A stretch of DNA of 5,593 nucleotides. Source: Pseudonocardia sp. GTDB lineage: Bacteria > Actinomycetota > Actinomycetes > Mycobacteriales > Pseudonocardiaceae. A program made the position numbers and the translations under genes. Of the stretch, positions 5,340 to 5,593 are shown piece after piece; the first letter of the stretch is position 1, and the number at the start of each line of letters is the position of its first letter. The notes under the pieces were generated by a model. That model made no database searches. It was not told the origin of the DNA and was given only the letters and a program-made list of their open reading frames with translations. The stretch is from contig JAKDLE010000224.1 of assembly GCA_030453005.1 (NCBI GenBank), positions 1-5,593 of the forward strand, in the 5' to 3' direction.

Positions 5340-5593
5340 ACCGGCGCCGCGCCCGCGGTCCTGGCCTATTTATTCCATCCCAGCGAGGACCGGCTCGACG
5401 GCCGGCCGACTCTGCTCATCGTCGATGAAGGCTGGCTCGCGCTCGACGACGAGGGGTTCGCTGGCCAGCTCCGCGAGTGGCTGAAAACGCTGCGCAAGAA
5501 AAACGCCAGCGTCATCTTCGCCACGCAAAGCCTGTCCGACATCGACGGCAGCAACATCGCGCCCGCGATTATCGAGAGCTGCCCGACGCGGCT
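5277..5593 (+). CDS. trbE: Hybrid ORF: lipoprotein leader joined in frame to a TrbE/VirB4 conjugal transfer ATPase fragment (3' end beyond window)
   Basis: From GTG 5277 (perfect AGGAGG at 5267-5272) a frame stays open to the window end, 105 codons. Residues 1-20 are a bacterial lipoprotein signal peptide. From about residue 23-31 the sequence is instead typical of TrbE, the VirB4-like ATPase of the mating-pair-formation type IV secretion system of proteobacterial conjugative elements: VLAYLFH (28-34), Walker B RPTLLIVDEGW (43-53, D50-E51), REWLKTLRKKNASVIF (66-81), ATQS (82-85) and IAPAIIESCPTR (94-105). Whole TrbE is about 800-850 aa; Walker A and everything before it are missing, so this is an internal piece of the C-terminal ATPase region. 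Codon use changes at the same place: TAT-TTA-TTC-CAT, GAT-GAA, AAG-AAA-AAC and ATT are unlike the upstream genes, and 5370-5372 is the only in-frame TTA I found. H34-P35-S36 replaces the HRI or similar I recall in relatives. The join is best explained as a chimera; a working fusion protein is very unlikely. Confidence 0.8.
   Translation, partial: MRKLARLGGMLTAVAVVAGCGTGAAPAVLAYLFHPSEDRLDGRPTLLIVDEGWLALDDEGFAGQLREWLKTLRKKNASVIFATQSLSDIDGSNIAPAIIESCPTR
5337..5366. other. Chimeric junction between actinobacterial and proteobacterial-type sequence
   Basis: Left of this interval the DNA is extremely GC-rich and encodes a lipoprotein leader; right of it lies TrbE coding sequence with more A/T and different codons. 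The GC-rich stretch 5337-5360 encodes GTGAAPAV, which suits both a post-lipobox linker and, from memory, the segment just before LAYLFHR in TrbE, so short shared sequence may have allowed the join. No insertion-sequence end, inverted repeat, target duplication or attachment site is visible here. Confidence 0.7.

Noticed and set aside
5366..5557. 63-codon minus-strand open frame in the TrbE segment
   Set aside because: It is antisense to a highly conserved TrbE coding stretch and has no independent support.
5277..5593. A novel lipid-anchored VirB4-like ATPase
   Set aside because: The lipobox is followed within a few codons by the middle of an ATPase domain lacking Walker A, and the base composition changes at the join. 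VirB4/TrbE ATPases act on the cytoplasmic side, so export by a lipoprotein signal makes no sense; a chimera is simpler.
1..5593. CRISPR array, tRNA/rRNA gene, insertion sequence or prophage attachment site
   Set aside because: No spaced direct repeats, no structured RNA pattern, and no transposase or terminal inverted repeats were seen on either strand.

Overview
The window comes from a very GC-rich actinomycete-type genome. Support for this is the near-uniform G/C third codon positions, frequent GTG starts with GAGGAG-type ribosome binding sites, a probable leaderless gene, and a DtxR/IdeR/DmdR-type iron box. A Pseudonocardiales-like host is plausible, but that is inference from style only. 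The last ~230 bases do not match the rest. They encode part of a TrbE/VirB4 conjugation ATPase of proteobacterial type.

Layout. (1) 1-397, minus strand: the 5' part of a RibD C-terminal-domain (dihydrofolate-reductase-like) pyrimidine reductase, cut by the window edge. (2) 398-526: a divergent intergenic region with a good candidate iron box (449-467) overlapping a -10-like TATGGT. (3) 527-3577, plus strand: a tightly packed iron-siderophore importer operon of two FecCD permeases and one FepC/FecE-type ATPase. The permeases overlap by one base. Permease 2 and the ATPase are separated by a 73-nt spacer that is itself a 26-codon open frame overlapping both neighbours. No substrate-binding protein gene is present. 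(4) 3578-3688: intergenic, with a hairpin 12 nt after the operon. (5) 3689-4321: a Uma2-family (PD-(D/E)XK-like) protein carrying a perfect 3 x 15-bp tandem repeat and an E-to-D change at a usually catalytic position. (6) 4363 (or 4351) to 5208: a PPK2-family polyphosphate kinase with an apparent leaderless promoter. (7) 5277 onward: a lipoprotein start (strong Shine-Dalgarno, signal peptide, lipobox) that runs in frame straight into the TrbE fragment.

The three transport genes work together. Two permeases would form the membrane channel and the ATPase would drive import of an Fe(III)-siderophore delivered by a lipoprotein encoded elsewhere, with iron-dependent repression through the 449-467 box. 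The reductase, Uma2 protein and polyphosphate kinase have no evident link to iron uptake.

The most important observation is the abrupt join near 5337-5366. The simplest reading is a chimeric assembly, or less likely a real illegitimate recombination, between an actinobacterial chromosome and a proteobacterial conjugative element. The hybrid ORF should not be taken as a new protein architecture without read-level proof. I found no convincing undescribed biological system.
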